64,000 nucleotides of DNA from Magnolia sinica (taxonomy: Eukaryota > Streptophyta > Magnoliopsida > Magnoliales > Magnoliaceae): the NCBI RefSeq assembly GCF_029962835.1, contig NC_080589.1:20605586-20669585 (forward strand). The letters run 5' to 3'. Position 1 is the first letter of the stretch. Each line of letters begins with the position of its first letter. This document shows positions 1 to 10,857 of the stretch, one piece after another. The notes under the pieces were generated by a model. It was not told the origin of the DNA. It did no database searches and saw only the letters and a list, made by a program, of their open reading frames with translations. The position numbers and the translations under genes are program-made.

Positions 1-1099
1 TGGGAGCATTCTAACCCCTTAATACGTGTCAAACAAATGTACACTAAAAGACAAAAGAAAAGCAACCGCTCCCATTAAGTGAAGATAGGCCCGCTTATTG
101 GATGTTTAAAATAGTCAAAGTTGACAAATGAGATATAATACAATTCTCGAGTAGAGTCAGAGAATTTCTACACTAAGGTTAGGTCGTCGTCCCTTTACAC
201 AAGCAGGGCCATGGTTCACTGATCCAAACCGTTGATATGATTGATGGCCCTGACATGACGGTCGATGCATGAACATTTCCCTAGATTATAGGATCATCCG
301 TATAGAATAGTCTCTTATTGTTGAATATCAACCATTGCTGTTTTTTTTTTTTTTTTTGGTTTTCTCAGCTTTCTATTTGATGACCACTTATTTGAAGGGT
401 CATGATTTTTCCATCTGTCCTTTGGTTCACAACCCACTTCCATGTTGGCCCCACTTGTACAGAATGAAAACAGTACCTACCTCACCGTCCGTCCGTGTCT
501 CCCTCGCAGCATATCTCCCTGTGTTACCATAGGGATGATGTTAGTGTTGAGAAAAATGGGATCCAGTGTGATGTATATCAGAAATCCAACCCATCCATCA
601 GTTTCTAAACCCGATGTTAGGTCGAGATCCAGATTATCATCCCGATTCAAAAGATAGGCAGGCCACACCACAGGGAACAGTGCAGAGGGGATGCCCACCG
701 TACGTTTGTATATATACCATTCAATCCATCATCATATGTTCCCTAACTGGATGAAGGGACAGATTAAAAAAATTAAGAAATTCCAAAACTTATGTGGGCC
801 ATACCACGTGATTTTAGCGGTCTTACTCACCATAATGGATTGTGCCCTGTGCTGTGGCTCATATGAGTTTTGGATCAGGACAAATTTTGGGGGTGTCCAT
901 TTTCGTAAAAGGCCACATCTAATGCATGGTTCGGATGCCAAACACCCATCACAGTGGGCCAGCCACACAGTCATGTACATGGCATAGTGGACACCATTGC
1001 ATCCTCTCTCTCTCTCTCACGCACACAGACACACGTTCCTCTCTCTCTCTCTCTCTCTCTCTCTGCAGTGCCGGTCCATATGATACGGTGCTTTTGCTC
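1..1099. other. intergenic DNA without a recognisable gene
   Basis: No reading frame here resembles a known protein. The stretch holds a poly-T run (342-357), short pieces resembling the 'gggccataccac' repeat family seen throughout the window (about 690-990), and two CT microsatellites (1002-1018 and 1038-1064). Confidence 0.6.
1038..1064. repeat. CT dinucleotide microsatellite
   Basis: About 13 uninterrupted CT units, with a shorter CT run just upstream at 1002-1018. It lies immediately outside the first MITE. Confidence 0.95.
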
Positions 1100-1638
1100 G
1101 GGAACGGATTGGCTACTCCCCCAGACACCAGCCATTGGCTGGTGGTCGGTGCTCTGTGGGGCCCACCATGATGTATGTGTGTCATCCATGCTGTCCATCT
1201 ATTTTTATATATCATTTTATGGTATGATAAAAAAAATGAAGTATATCTCAATCTCAAGTGGATCACATTTCATGAAACAGTGTTGAATGAATTTTGACCA
1301 TTAAAAACGTTTTGGGGGCCATAAAAGTTTTGGATCAAGCTGATATTTATTTTTTCCCTTCATCAGGGTCTTTATGACCAAATCAACATATTGGATTTCA
1401 AATAAACATTACAGTGGGCCTTAGGAGGATTTTAATTGTGAATATCCATTCATTATTTTTGTCCTGTTGTGTGGCCCACCTAAGATTTATATCCCTATAA
1501 TTTTCCATATAAAGCCATAAAATGATCCGTAAAAATGGATTAACGGAATGGATGAAACACGTACATCATGGTGGGGACCACAGAGCACTGACCACCAGCC
1601 ACGGGGCTGGTGTTAGGGGGAGTAGCCAATCCGTTCCC
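1100..1638. mobile_element. MITE with long terminal inverted repeats (copy 1)
   Basis: The left end begins GGGAACGGATTGGCTAC and the right end is its inverted match, ending in the complement of the same sequence. The inverted similarity extends about 80 bp inward, through the 'ccagccattggctggtggtcggtgctctg' segment and into 'cccaccatgatgtatgtg'. There is no coding capacity. Related full or partial copies lie at 2131-2404 (continued at 30927), 49000-49250, 51800-52140 and 62291-62843. The target-site duplication is not clear, so the superfamily is left open. Confidence 0.8.
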
Positions 1639-2130
1639 TTTTTAAAAGCTCTTTTAGGGCATGAACTTAAAAATGACCGTGCGACTCAGACAGACTCGTT
1701 TAGCCCTGAGTCGAGTCATGAATTGCCCGAGTTGGGGCTAAATGGATATTGAATCAGGAAGTGACTTGTGGTGCCCAACTGAATTAGGTCCCACCGAATC
1801 GAGTCAGGTTGTTCAAGTTGCACCCAACTCGCACGACTCTTAAAACCATGCTTTCTCTGCCCACATACATAAATATATAGGATAGTTCGTACACACGTGT
1901 ATCCAATGGGGATGGTTTGAGTGATGCTGTTTTTTTTTAAAGGGAATTTGACCGTACTAACCTCGAAGTTTGGTCAAATTACCTTGGGAGTACTACCTTC
2001 CGGATATTCCAAGAGTGGCATTTTAACAACTTTTGAATATTGTTTCGGACGAAAATGCCCTTGTCTTGGTTCAAAAGTCATATGGTCCTGGACTGAATAA
2101 GAAGTTACTTCTCATTGCAACCCCGAGAAA
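1639..2130. other. intergenic DNA, nothing recognised
   Basis: This stretch contains several degenerate 'gagtcgagtc / cgactc' words (about 1680-1850) but no gene, RNA or clear element ends. Confidence 0.5.
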
Positions 2131-2404
2131 GTGACAGATTGGCTACTTCCCCCGCCACCAGCTAATGGCTGGTGCTCTATGCTCTATAGGCCCCACCATA
2201 ATGTATGTGTTTCATCCATGCCGTCCATATATTTTTTCCAGATCATTTCATGGTATAAGAGCAAAAATGAGGTATATCCCAATATCAAGTTAACCACATT
2301 ACGGGAAACAGTGTTGAATGAGCGAAGACCATTAAAAACTTTTTGGGGGCCATAAAAGTTTTGAATCAAGCTGATCTTTGTTTTATCCCTTCATCTGTGT
2401 GTTG
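2131..2404. mobile_element. MITE copy 2, left half (split by CACTA element C1)
   Basis: The sequence matches MITE copy 1 from its 'gattggctac' end through the internal 'aaagttttgaatcaagctgat' and 'cccttcatc' segments, then stops at 2404. The next part of the MITE consensus ('gtatgacctaatcaacagattgg') resumes at 30927. The two halves therefore bracket a 28.5 kb insertion. Confidence 0.75.
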
Positions 2405-2419
2405 ACCTATAAGAAAGAG

Positions 2420-2968
2420 GGTTTTTAGCGACAAAACTTTTAGCGACGAAATTGTAAATTCGTAGCTAAAAGTCACCTTTACTGCTAAAAATTTTCGTCG
2501 CTAAAGGTTGCTTTCAGTTTTTCAAACAAATTCGAAAATTTGCTTTTAGCTATGAAAATTTTCTTAGCTATAAAATGTGGATGAGACTTTTAGCGACGAA
2601 AATTTTCGTCACTAAAGGCTATAAACAATTTTTTACTTCTAAAAAATGTGGATGAGACTTTTAGTGATGAAAATTTTCGTCGCTAAAGGTTGCAAATAAT
2701 TTTTCAAAAAATCGATAAGTTTGCTTTTAGCTACAAAAATTTTCGTAGCTAAAGAACATGGATGAGACTTCGCTAAAGGCTTTAAACAATTTTTCAAAAG
2801 AATCAAAAGGTTTACTTTTCGCTACGAAAATTTTCGTAGCTAAAAAACGTAGATAAGACTTTTAGCAATGTAAATTTTCGTCGGTAAAGGCTGTAAACAA
2901 TTTTTCAAAAAATTGATAGGTTTACTTTTAGCTATGAAAATTTTCGTAGCTAACAAACATGGATGAGA
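2420..2968. repeat. CACTA C1 left subterminal palindrome array (outer)
   Basis: About ten tandem, alternating copies of 'tttagc(g/t)acgaaaattttcgt(c/a)gctaaa'-like palindromes, separated by 'caatttttcaaaaaatc' spacers. The pattern repeats every 60-120 bp. Confidence 0.9.
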
Positions 2969-2971
2969 CTT

Positions 2972-3321
2972 GTTGATGATCTGCTATTCACTGGAAACAG
3001 CCAGGCGATGTTTAAAGAATTCAAGCAGGCTATGTTCAAAGAGTTCGAGATGACTGATGATAGATTGATGTCCTTCTTCTTAGGCATCGAAGTGAAACAA
3101 CAAGTCGGCGACATCTATATCTCATAGAAGAAGTATGCAAAAAAACTTCTTAAGAAGTTTCAGATGACCGACTGTAAAGCCGTGAATACACCTGCTGCAA
3201 TAAGGCTAAAGCTCATAAAAGATGGTGAATGAGGAAATGTCGACTCAACTTTATTCAAGAGTCTAATCAGAAGCCTAAGGTACCTCACAATCACTAGACC
3301 AGATATAGTTTATAGTGTTGG
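2972..3321 (+). pseudogene. Ty1/copia reverse transcriptase fragment, dead
   Basis: The frame starting at 2972 reads VDDLLFTGN, then FFLGIEVKQ, KKYAKKLLKKF and YLTITRPDIVYSVG. These are the copia RT 'YVDDLL' region through the start of the RT-RNase H connection. RT is the enzyme that copies element RNA into DNA. Two in-frame stops interrupt it: TAG at 3125, where the family has Gln or similar, and TGA at 3230. Both fit C-to-T changes in CAG and CGA. Only about 117 codons remain, with no LTR, gag or integrase beside it. The fragment sits exactly between two CACTA subterminal arrays, so it was probably trapped rather than inserted intact. Confidence 0.9.
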
Positions 3322-3333
3322 CACTACAAGAAA
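3322..3333 (+). repeat. internal CACTA terminal repeat (CACTACAAGAAA)
   Basis: A perfect CACTA terminus is followed directly by another subterminal palindrome array (3340-3890). It marks either the real left end of C1 or the end of a second CACTA copy joined in tandem to the outer array. Confidence 0.8.
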
Positions 3334-3339
3334 GGGATT

Positions 3340-3890
3340 TTTAGCGACGAAACTTTTAGCGACGAAACATATTTTCATCGCTAAAAGTCACTTTTAGCGA
3401 CGAAATTGTATATTCGTAGCTAAAAGTCACCTTTACTGATGCAACTTTTCGTCGCTAAAGGCTGTCGACAAAAATTGAAAGGTTTACTTTTAGCTACGAA
3501 TATTTTCATAGCTAAAAAACATGAATGAGACTTTTAGCAATGAAAATTTTCATCGTTAAAGGCTACAACCAAATTTTCAAAAAAATCGATAGGTTTACTT
3601 TTAGCTACGAAAATTTTCATAGCTAAAAAATGTATATGAGACTTTTAACGATGAAAATTTTCGTCGCTAAAGGCTGTAAACAATTTTTCCAAAAATTCCA
3701 TAGGTTTACTTTTAGCTCTGAAAACTTTCATAGCTAAAAAACATGGATGAGACTTTTAGCGACGAAAATGTTCGTCGCTAAAGGCTGCGATAGTTTTACT
3801 TTTAGCTACGAAAATTTTTGTAGCTAATGGATGAAAATTGTCGCTAATGTTTTTTAATGACGAACAAAACTCGTCGGTAGAGTTAGTATG
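3340..3890. repeat. CACTA C1 left subterminal palindrome array (inner)
   Basis: These are the same motifs as in the outer array: 'ttttagcgacgaaa', 'ttcgtcgctaaagg' and the 'tagctacgaaaattttc' variant. Spacing and spacer words are also the same. Confidence 0.9.
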
Positions 3891-4979
3891 TTTGTATATA
3901 TATGTATTTAGTTTTTATATCATATGAGTGTAATTTTTTTATATTCAATTAAAAATTAATATTTAAATGATTTTTAATATCACATGAAAATGAATATTGA
4001 GAAGTTTAAAATTTTTAACAATGTTTGAGAAAAATTTTGAGAACAAAATGATGCTTTTGAAGAAAAAAATCGACATTTTGAAATTTTTGAGGGAAAAATT
4101 AAAATATGAGAAAATTTTTAAAAATTCAGAATTTGTATTTTAAATATTTTTTGAATATTTTTTTAATAAAAATGATATTTTTTTAAAAGAGAAAAAATAT
4201 ACATTTTGTAAAAAAAAATGTTATTTTTAAAAGGAAATTAAAATTTATCTGTGAAAAATAAAATTACTAAATTATTATGTACATCCACTAATTGAACCTT
4301 TAACTGTTTTTGGACAATCTGATCAGTCTAGATTGAAGAGTAAATAACTTCAGATGTTTAAATCAAAATTCATTCAAATTGTTGATCAATTTTGTTTGCC
4401 CAATACCTTTTCTCATATGTAGCCTGATTGAGGCGAGTAACTAGTCAAATTGAGGGTATTGATCAGTAAAATAGAGTGAATGGACCAGATTCAAAAAACA
4501 TAATTATTACCCATGGCAGGGATTGTCCCTGTTGCCATGGGATAAGATTAATGCCATGCTTTGTTGGTAATATGGTGGTACATTGAATGGATATACCCAC
4601 CATCATTTGAAATTACTGAGAATAACACACGTGTTATATCTCAACTGTTCATTTGTTTTGTAACCTCATTTTATGGCATGGGCTTAAAAATGAGGTAGAT
4701 CCAAAACTTATGTGGCCTCAAAAAAGTTTTCAACAGTAAGTATTCAATCCCTGCTGCTTTCTATCGTGGGGTCCACTTGAGCATTAGATTTATCTGATTA
4801 GTTGGCCCCATCCCACCTAATCCCTTCTAATCCCATTGCCCAAACGCGCCCTGAGGGTATTGATCAGTAAAATAGAGTGAATGGACCAGACATGTAAAAT
4901 GGGCAAAATATTCTGGTCAAAATTGTGACCCAACTTACTGACCTCGTGAGAACCTAAGAATTGATGTTAGTAAGTTTTG
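3891..4979. other. AT-rich non-coding DNA with a 39 bp direct duplication
   Basis: The stretch 3891-4280 is extremely AT-rich, with poly-A and poly-T runs. A 39 bp segment containing 'gatcagtaaaatagagtgaa' occurs at 4451-4489 and identically at 4852-4890. No coding region was recognised. Confidence 0.7.
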
Positions 4980-5290
4980 TGGGCCTCATCATGATGTGTG
5001 TCGAACATCAACACCGTGAATTTGATGTGTCCCCTTTAGGTTATGAGATATTTCAAAAATCATCTGTATACGAAACTCAAGTGGGCCATACCATCTAAAA
5101 CTATGTGAAGACATCCTAAAAAATTTAAAAGCACTTGGTGGGACCCACATGAGTTTTGGATGTGGCTGAAAATTGGTCTGACCCCTCATCCAAGTGGGAC
5201 AAACATAATGAGTGGGTTGGATATGTGAATCACATTTAGGCAGACCCAATGTATGATTATGAATGTTTTAAGGAAATCCCTCTCCATTAT
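4980..5290. repeat. solo arm of the foldback repeat family
   Basis: This resembles one arm of the large inverted repeat at 6057-6925 ('gtgtgtcgaacatcaacaccg', 'tgagttttggatgtggctg', 'cccctcatccaagtgg'). Another single arm is at 49855-50140. Confidence 0.7.
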
Positions 5291-6056
5291 ATTATGTGGT
5301 GTGACTCACCCAAGTGATGGATTGACTTTATTTTTAAGCTCTTGGCCTACCTAAGTCATGGATGGACTTTCTCCGTACCGTTCAACGCTTTTCTCCGATC
5401 ATTTTTTCAATATTAACCAAAAAATGGGGCGGGTCCAAAGCTTAAGTGGACTACAAAGTAGGGACTAAACATCCACTATTAAAAATAACATTCATAGAAG
5501 TTTTGGATCAAGCTGATGTTTATGTTTTCTCTTCATTTATATCCTTTTGTTTTGGGATTTGATCATTTTTTGTCCATCTAGATTTGGGTGTTTGGGTATC
5601 ACATTCCTTTTCTTTTTTTTTTCCCAGCTTTGATGTTGAAATCTCTTTTATAATTCGGATTTCTCCCTTTGTTTGTGAAATTTTATGGAATCCTGTTCCT
5701 ATAAAAAATAAATAAATAAATAAATAAAAATAGAAAGATTTACTCAGTCTTCATGGTTATGAAGTATCTGCCCTTATTGTAGCAGTAGTTGAACTTACTG
5801 AACATTGTCTCTTGAAGAAGAATTATAGTCTCCATGTAAAAAAAAGAAAAAGAAAAAAAAAGAACAAAACAAAAAGAAAAAATAGTTCAGTTGGCCTTAC
5901 AACGATTTTAATGATGGATAACCAATCACTATTGTTTTCATGTGGTGTGGTCCACCTGATATTTGAATATGATTCATTTTTGGGCTCATATCCTATAATG
6001 AGTTGGCAAAACAAATGGATCATATGGATATACAATATATAAATCAAAGTGGGCCC
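5291..6056. other. degenerate MITE-derived DNA, no gene
   Basis: Fragments of the MITE interior are recognisable: 'aagttttggatcaagctgatgtt' near 5500 and 'ccaatcactattgttttcatgtggtgtgg' near 5930. Poly-A-rich tracts also occur (5704-5730 and 5838-5880). There are no credible genes. Confidence 0.6.
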
Positions 6057-6925
6057 ACATCTACCCCATCAGTCAGATGCATAATTCCATGGTGGGCCTA
6101 GGGCTTAAAAATCAAGTCAATCCGTGTCTTTTTTAGGCCACACCACATACAAAAGTTGAGAGGGGTTACCCTCCATTAAAATATTCATAATTATTTGTTA
6201 GGCCCACCGAGATGTGGTTCACAAATCTAGCCTATCCATTATGTGTGTCCCACTTGGATGAGGAGTCAGACCAAGTTTCAAATGCATAAAAATTTCAAGT
6301 GGGCCCCACTAAGTGCTTTTATATGTTTTAGGCATTTCTTCACATGAATTTAGATGGTATGGCCCACCTAAGTTCTGTATACGGCTGATTTTTGGGATAT
6401 CCCATAATTTAAAGGGGGCCCATCAAATGCACGGTGTTGATGTTTGACACATGTCATGGTGGGGCCCACACAGCTTGACCTTTGTGTTTAATCCATATTG
6501 TCCCCATGAGGTCAAGCTATGTGGGTCCCACCATGACATGTGTCAAACATCAACACTGTGCATTTGATGGGTCCCCTTTAAATTATGGGATATCCCAAAC
6601 ATCAGCCGTATACGGAACTGGTGGGCCTGACATCTAAAATCATGTGAAGACATGCCAAAAACATATAAAGCACTTGGTGGGACCCACCTGAAATTTAGAT
6701 GCGTCTGAAACTTTGTATGACCCCTCATCCAAGTGGCACACACATAATGGATGGTCTGGATTTGTGGAACACATCTCGGTGGGCCTAAAAAAAAATTATG
6801 AATGTTTTAATGGAGGGTAACCCCTCTCAACTTTTGTATGTGGTGTGGCTCACACAATTCATAGATTGATTTGATTTTTAATCCCTAGGCCCACCATGGG
6901 ATGGTGCATCTGACTGATGGGGTAG
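6057..6925. mobile_element. foldback element, two ~420 bp inverted arms
   Basis: The left arm runs from 'acatctaccccatcagtcagatgcat' to about 6475. The right arm returns the same sequence in reverse from about 6505 to 'atctgactgatggggtagatg'. Landmarks pair across the centre, for example 'gagaggggttaccctccattaaaat' (left) with 'ttttaatggagggtaacccctctc' (right). The central loop is only about 30 bp. There is no coding capacity. Such a transcript would fold into a near-continuous hairpin. Confidence 0.85.
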
Positions 6926-7080
6926 ATGTTTGACACACATCATGGAGGGGCCCACAAAGCCATACCCGACCCCAGCCTAAATTTGGGCGCGCGCTCAAAA
7001 ACAGAGCCTGGCATATTTTGTTTTGAATTTCTGCATGGTTTATGTTAAATTCTTAAATTTTGGGGGTGATTTTGTGATAG

Positions 7081-7223
7081 ATCAACAAGAGTAGTTGGTT
7101 CTCCGTGCAACGATGAAGGCACTCATTCTCGTCGGAGGGTTCGGTACGCGTCTGCGGCCATTGACGCTCAGCGTTCCAAAGCCGCTTGTGGATTTTGCTA
7201 ACAAACCCATGATTCTGCATCAG
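7081..7223 (+). pseudogene. GDP-mannose pyrophosphorylase, first coding exon only
   Basis: The ATG at 7113 opens 37 codons beginning [20 protein letters not shown] and ending in KPMILHQ, followed by a good splice donor (GTAATA at 7224). This is the exact N-terminus of plant GDP-D-mannose pyrophosphorylase (VTC1/CYT1 family), including the nucleotidyl-transferase signature [11 protein letters not shown]. The enzyme makes GDP-mannose from mannose-1-phosphate and GTP in the cytosol, for ascorbate and cell-wall or glycoprotein synthesis. An upstream acceptor (TAG at 7078-7080) fits the family's 5' UTR intron. The rest of the ~360-residue enzyme (the 'EALKAVGV...' region onward) was not found anywhere in the window. 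Because it lies inside C1, I read it as a captured gene fragment. A true gene with a hugely expanded first intron leaving the window is a less likely alternative. Confidence 0.85.
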
Positions 7224-9837
7224 GTAATACCCCATGAGTCCATCCCTTTGAAATTGAAGAGGAGCATTCCTCTTTTTTACTTTTTCTTTTTCTTTTTTTT
7301 CCCCCCTATGGGCTGGATCTGTTTATGCGTTTCTCTTCTGTTGATTTCCAATGAATTGATAATTGTTTGCATAAGTTTATGTTCTATTCTTGTTTTGCTT
7401 GTCTGGATATATATCATATCTGAAATCTAGTTTCCTATGGAAGATGAGAAGAACCCTTTAGGGTGCAGTTCTCTATGTTTGGCATGGTAATCAGAATTGA
7501 TGATAGGCAGGATACTCTGTTCCCACCTTTGCGCTCCAAATCATTTTCAGCATATGTTGCTGATGTTGATTTCGGGTAGACAAGTTGGAATTAACGGCAT
7601 CCGACAATCCGAACCATCTCAAATGCAGGGGAGGAAACTTTCTAAGCCTCTCTCTTCTACATAGGTCAGTTCTCTTCAATTCTAAAATGAAAATTCTAAT
7701 TTGGAATTAGATATGAGATGCTTTCTTGGTTTGAGTGCAGGGTTAACAGCTTAGTGGGTGAGGCCATGATTGTGGGACCCACCTTGATGTATATGTTATA
7801 TATCCACGCTGTTCATCTGTTTTTCAAAAGTGTATTTTCATCTTTATGGAACAACAAACACATGAACTTCAATGTGTCAGTTTCATGAATTTACTTGAGT
7901 GCATTCTCATACTACAACTGAAATCTTCAGGACCAATTTCTATAATTTTTATTTGAAGGTTTTGAGCTTTTTTATGCAACCCAAGTTGTAAACCAATGGT
8001 TGTTTTCATGTGTTGGTATCAAGAATAATAATAATAAAAATGTTAATTCAGAACCAGTGGATGTCTATAAAACAGGGCATAACTGTTTTTTTTTTTTTAA
8101 ATTTTAAATTAACCCTTTTGAGTCAACTACAATGTCATGGAGTGTGTCATATATTCAGTTGTACATGACAGACACATTATTATAATATTTATCAATTGTA
8201 TATGTTAGTGTAGACTCTTTCTTAACAAAATTTCTGAGCCAGTTATGACAACGAGGTAATATGGATGAGAAATTAATTAGTTGCCCTCAAAGTTGTTAAC
8301 AAGTACTTTTTATGGTATGTATTTTAGAACCAACATTCTTGCAATTGAAGTAATAGGGATGGGAATTGCACATGCTTCAAGGTGTTTGGATAGGGGTGCG
8401 GTTGGGAATTCATGATATTTTATAGGGCTATGTATGATTTAGTGGTGTGACTGAGGATGAGATAACACATGATTCAGTTAATATTAGTATTTTTAATTAC
8501 ATGCCATGATATAGATGAGTTTAAAAAAGTCAGGGTCTGTTTGGTTTCCAGTAATGAATGAGTTGATTTCGCTTCAAATCTTTCATATATTTCCATTTTT
8601 TTTCTCATTTTGGCTATTATTCGCTTCAAATTGTTATAAGTGAGTTAAGCCTTCTTGTTGGTTCATCCACACTTATATGTTTTCCCTAGTATTTCTTATT
8701 ATTTTCTAATAATAAGTTTCATTCATGTTGTATAATGTTAGGTAAGGGAGGGAATGCCAATAGATTGCCTAGAAGCATGGCGGATTGGATATTCATGATA
8801 TTTTAAACACTCCTTTATGGAGCTAGAAACATACAAGATCCCATGCCACAACAACTCATGCACAAATATCTCATGTTCTTGACTTGGCTGCTTTTTGTGT
8901 TGGCAGGCTCAGTACAACTGCACCAATGATACAGGACAGAATCTTGATTAAGGTAATATGTGAGAATCTTGAGAATGTCTTATGATTGGTGGACCACATT
9001 ATGAATCATTTTTCCAGTAGCTGTATGATTGAGGATATATACTGACTTCTAAGAATGAACGAAATTCCCTTTTATGGTTTACTAACAAGTAGAGATAATA
9101 ATTCCTTGTTGAGGCTATTAGTTTCATAGCGGCATTTATTCTCAAAAGATCATTGGGAAGTTCTTTGGAATTCCTTATCCCCTGCTCTTTTGCTTTTCAA
9201 TTGTTGAGATATGTTATTACTATCAGAACTACAAAGGAAGATACATGAGCTTGTTGACATTTAATGGTCTGAGGTTAGCTATAGTTATTTTGGCATCTGT
9301 GTATGTAGAGTGCAGATTTTCATTTGTTGGAAAGGTACTTAAGAGATGCTAGATTTGGTTCAAAAATCCTGTTTTGCCAAATATTCCTGTACTACGCTCC
9401 ATCTTTAAAGATACCAAATTAATAAGGTAAAATTGTCATCCATTGAGTACTCTTATTCCATGAATTGGATTTACATATTTTTAGAAGGATGGAAGACTAA
9501 GGGCCTTTTGTTAAATCTGAAATTCGAAGTCTGAATCTGAAGTCTAAATCTGAAATCTAAATTTGAAGTCGGAAAACTAATCACATATGGATTTCAAGAG
9601 TCAGCTTTTGCCCTGATTTTGAACAATTCTGGCTGGACCTATTCAAAGTTTTGATTTTACTTTGCCTCATGCAGCCCTTCGACAGTCCTACTTCTACATA
9701 ATATGATCTAGACTTCCAAAATCACAACCAACCATTTTAGCTCTCCTACCTGATATGGTTTCTAATTTTGAAGGTGATTCTTTTGTCCTTCTATATCATA
9801 TGTATGCAACTGATGCTTGATATAGAAATCTGGCCGT
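7224..9837. other. intron-like, AT-rich DNA after the GMPP exon; no further exon found
   Basis: I looked for the second and later exons of GDP-mannose pyrophosphorylase and did not find them. Poly-T runs and repeat shards ('gtgggacccaccttgatgtatatg' near 7775) occur. A 45 bp stretch (8908-8951) has splice-like borders ('ttggcag' and 'gtaatatg') but no recognisable peptide. Confidence 0.55.
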
Positions 9838-10260
9838 TTTGAACCTTCCCTAATAGCATAAGTGGCTGAACCAGCTCTGTATGTCACACATAATTTGTCA
9901 TTCACTAGTGTCTATAAATGAAGATAAGAGGATTATCTTAATAATATGGTCGTCATGCACATAGACAGAAAATGCTTGCAATGAATTTTTATGAGTACTA
10001 GGTAGCCTATTAATGAAAATAATGTCTCCATCCATAATACGTCTGTTTATGATTTGACCAACTTTCAAATATGTATGTCCTTTTGAACCTTCCCTAATTG
10101 CACAAGTGGCTGAACCATCTCTGTATGTTACACATAATTTGTCATCCACTAGTTTCTGTAAATGAAAATAAGAGGATTGATCTTAACAGTATGGTCGTCA
10201 TGCACATAGACAGAAAATGCTTGCAATGAATGTTTATGAGTACTTGGTAATTTTGGAGTC
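9838..10260 (-). pseudogene. RNA polymerase IV/V largest-subunit (NRPE1/NRPD1-like) fragment, tandemly duplicated
   Basis: On the minus strand, 10155 down to about 9926 reads LVDDKLCVTYRDGSAT, REGSKGHTYLKVGQI, NRRIMDGDIIFINR and STHKNSLQAFSVYVHDDH. This is the stretch just before the catalytic NADFDGD metal-binding loop of the plant Pol V/Pol IV largest subunit, which transcribes for RNA-directed DNA methylation. The exon start is marked by a good acceptor (TTTACAG ending at 10156). The segment is repeated with a 244 bp period. A partial third copy runs 9838-9911 (LVNDKLCVTYRAGSAT). On the other side, the end of a further copy (PSTHKHSLQAFSVYVHDDHTVKI) lies at about 10174-10247, in a different frame from its upstream partner. 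The DFDGD motif and the rest of the ~1,500-2,000-residue protein are absent. It is a captured, rearranged fragment, not a working subunit. Confidence 0.8.
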
Positions 10261-10330
10261 CTTGGTTAGGGTTTGGGCTGAAAGTACAAGTGCTGGAGCC
10301 GACGCTTTCGGAGTCCGAACTCATTCTTTT
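10248..10330 (-). other. unidentified coding-like segment joined to the Pol IV/V fragment
   Basis: The minus strand reads MSSDSESVGSSTCTFSPNPN and then runs into the Pol IV/V repeat. The Ser-rich start looks like a protein N-terminus, but I do not recognise it. It may come from a different captured gene, which would make the whole minus-strand block chimeric. Confidence 0.25.
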
Positions 10331-10857
10331 GAAAAATAGAAAAATGAGAATATTAATAAATTTGGATTTTCTTGTTAAGAAGAAAATGGAAGGTAAAGAA
10401 GAGACATAATTGAAACTTTGCACTGTGAAAAGTAATATTAACCATCTTACTTTCCCCATTGAATTTGACGTCCAGGAAATGGACCTTTTTCAGAAAATCA
10501 TGGATTTAGAACCATTAAATCCTTCTTAGAAATCTGAGTTTATTAAACTGAATTGAATTATTACAATTCAATTTTTGTTGAATATCCAAATGCAAGGTTT
10601 CCATGAATTAGGCAAATGAATTCATTCTAACCCATTTTGTTGAATATCCAAACGCAAGGATTTATTATTTATTATTTATTATTATTATTTTTGTGATATG
10701 CGATAACTTTTCAGAATTCATATGTAGGTGCATACTTGTGCTCATTCACATGGACTTTGACCATCTTTCTTAAATTTCTTTGATTTTTCTAATTTTTGCA
10801 TCTAATTTTGAATTTCTAGGCCCTAAAACAAGATTCAAGGTGTCATCAACAATGCTA
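10331..10857. other. AT-rich DNA, nothing recognised
   Basis: It holds an ATT-rich tract (10664-10690) and a short direct repeat of 'ttttgttgaatatccaaa(t/c)gcaagg' (about 10571-10660). No gene was seen. Confidence 0.5.

Noticed and set aside
1038-1064. CT repeat as a CRISPR-like or coding feature
   Set aside because: It is a simple microsatellite. No spaced repeat-spacer pattern exists anywhere in the window.
8908-8951. Exon-like 44 bp with splice-type borders
   Set aside because: The peptide (for example LSTTAPMIQDRILIK) matches neither the pyrophosphorylase nor any protein I recognise. Chance AG/GT borders are common.
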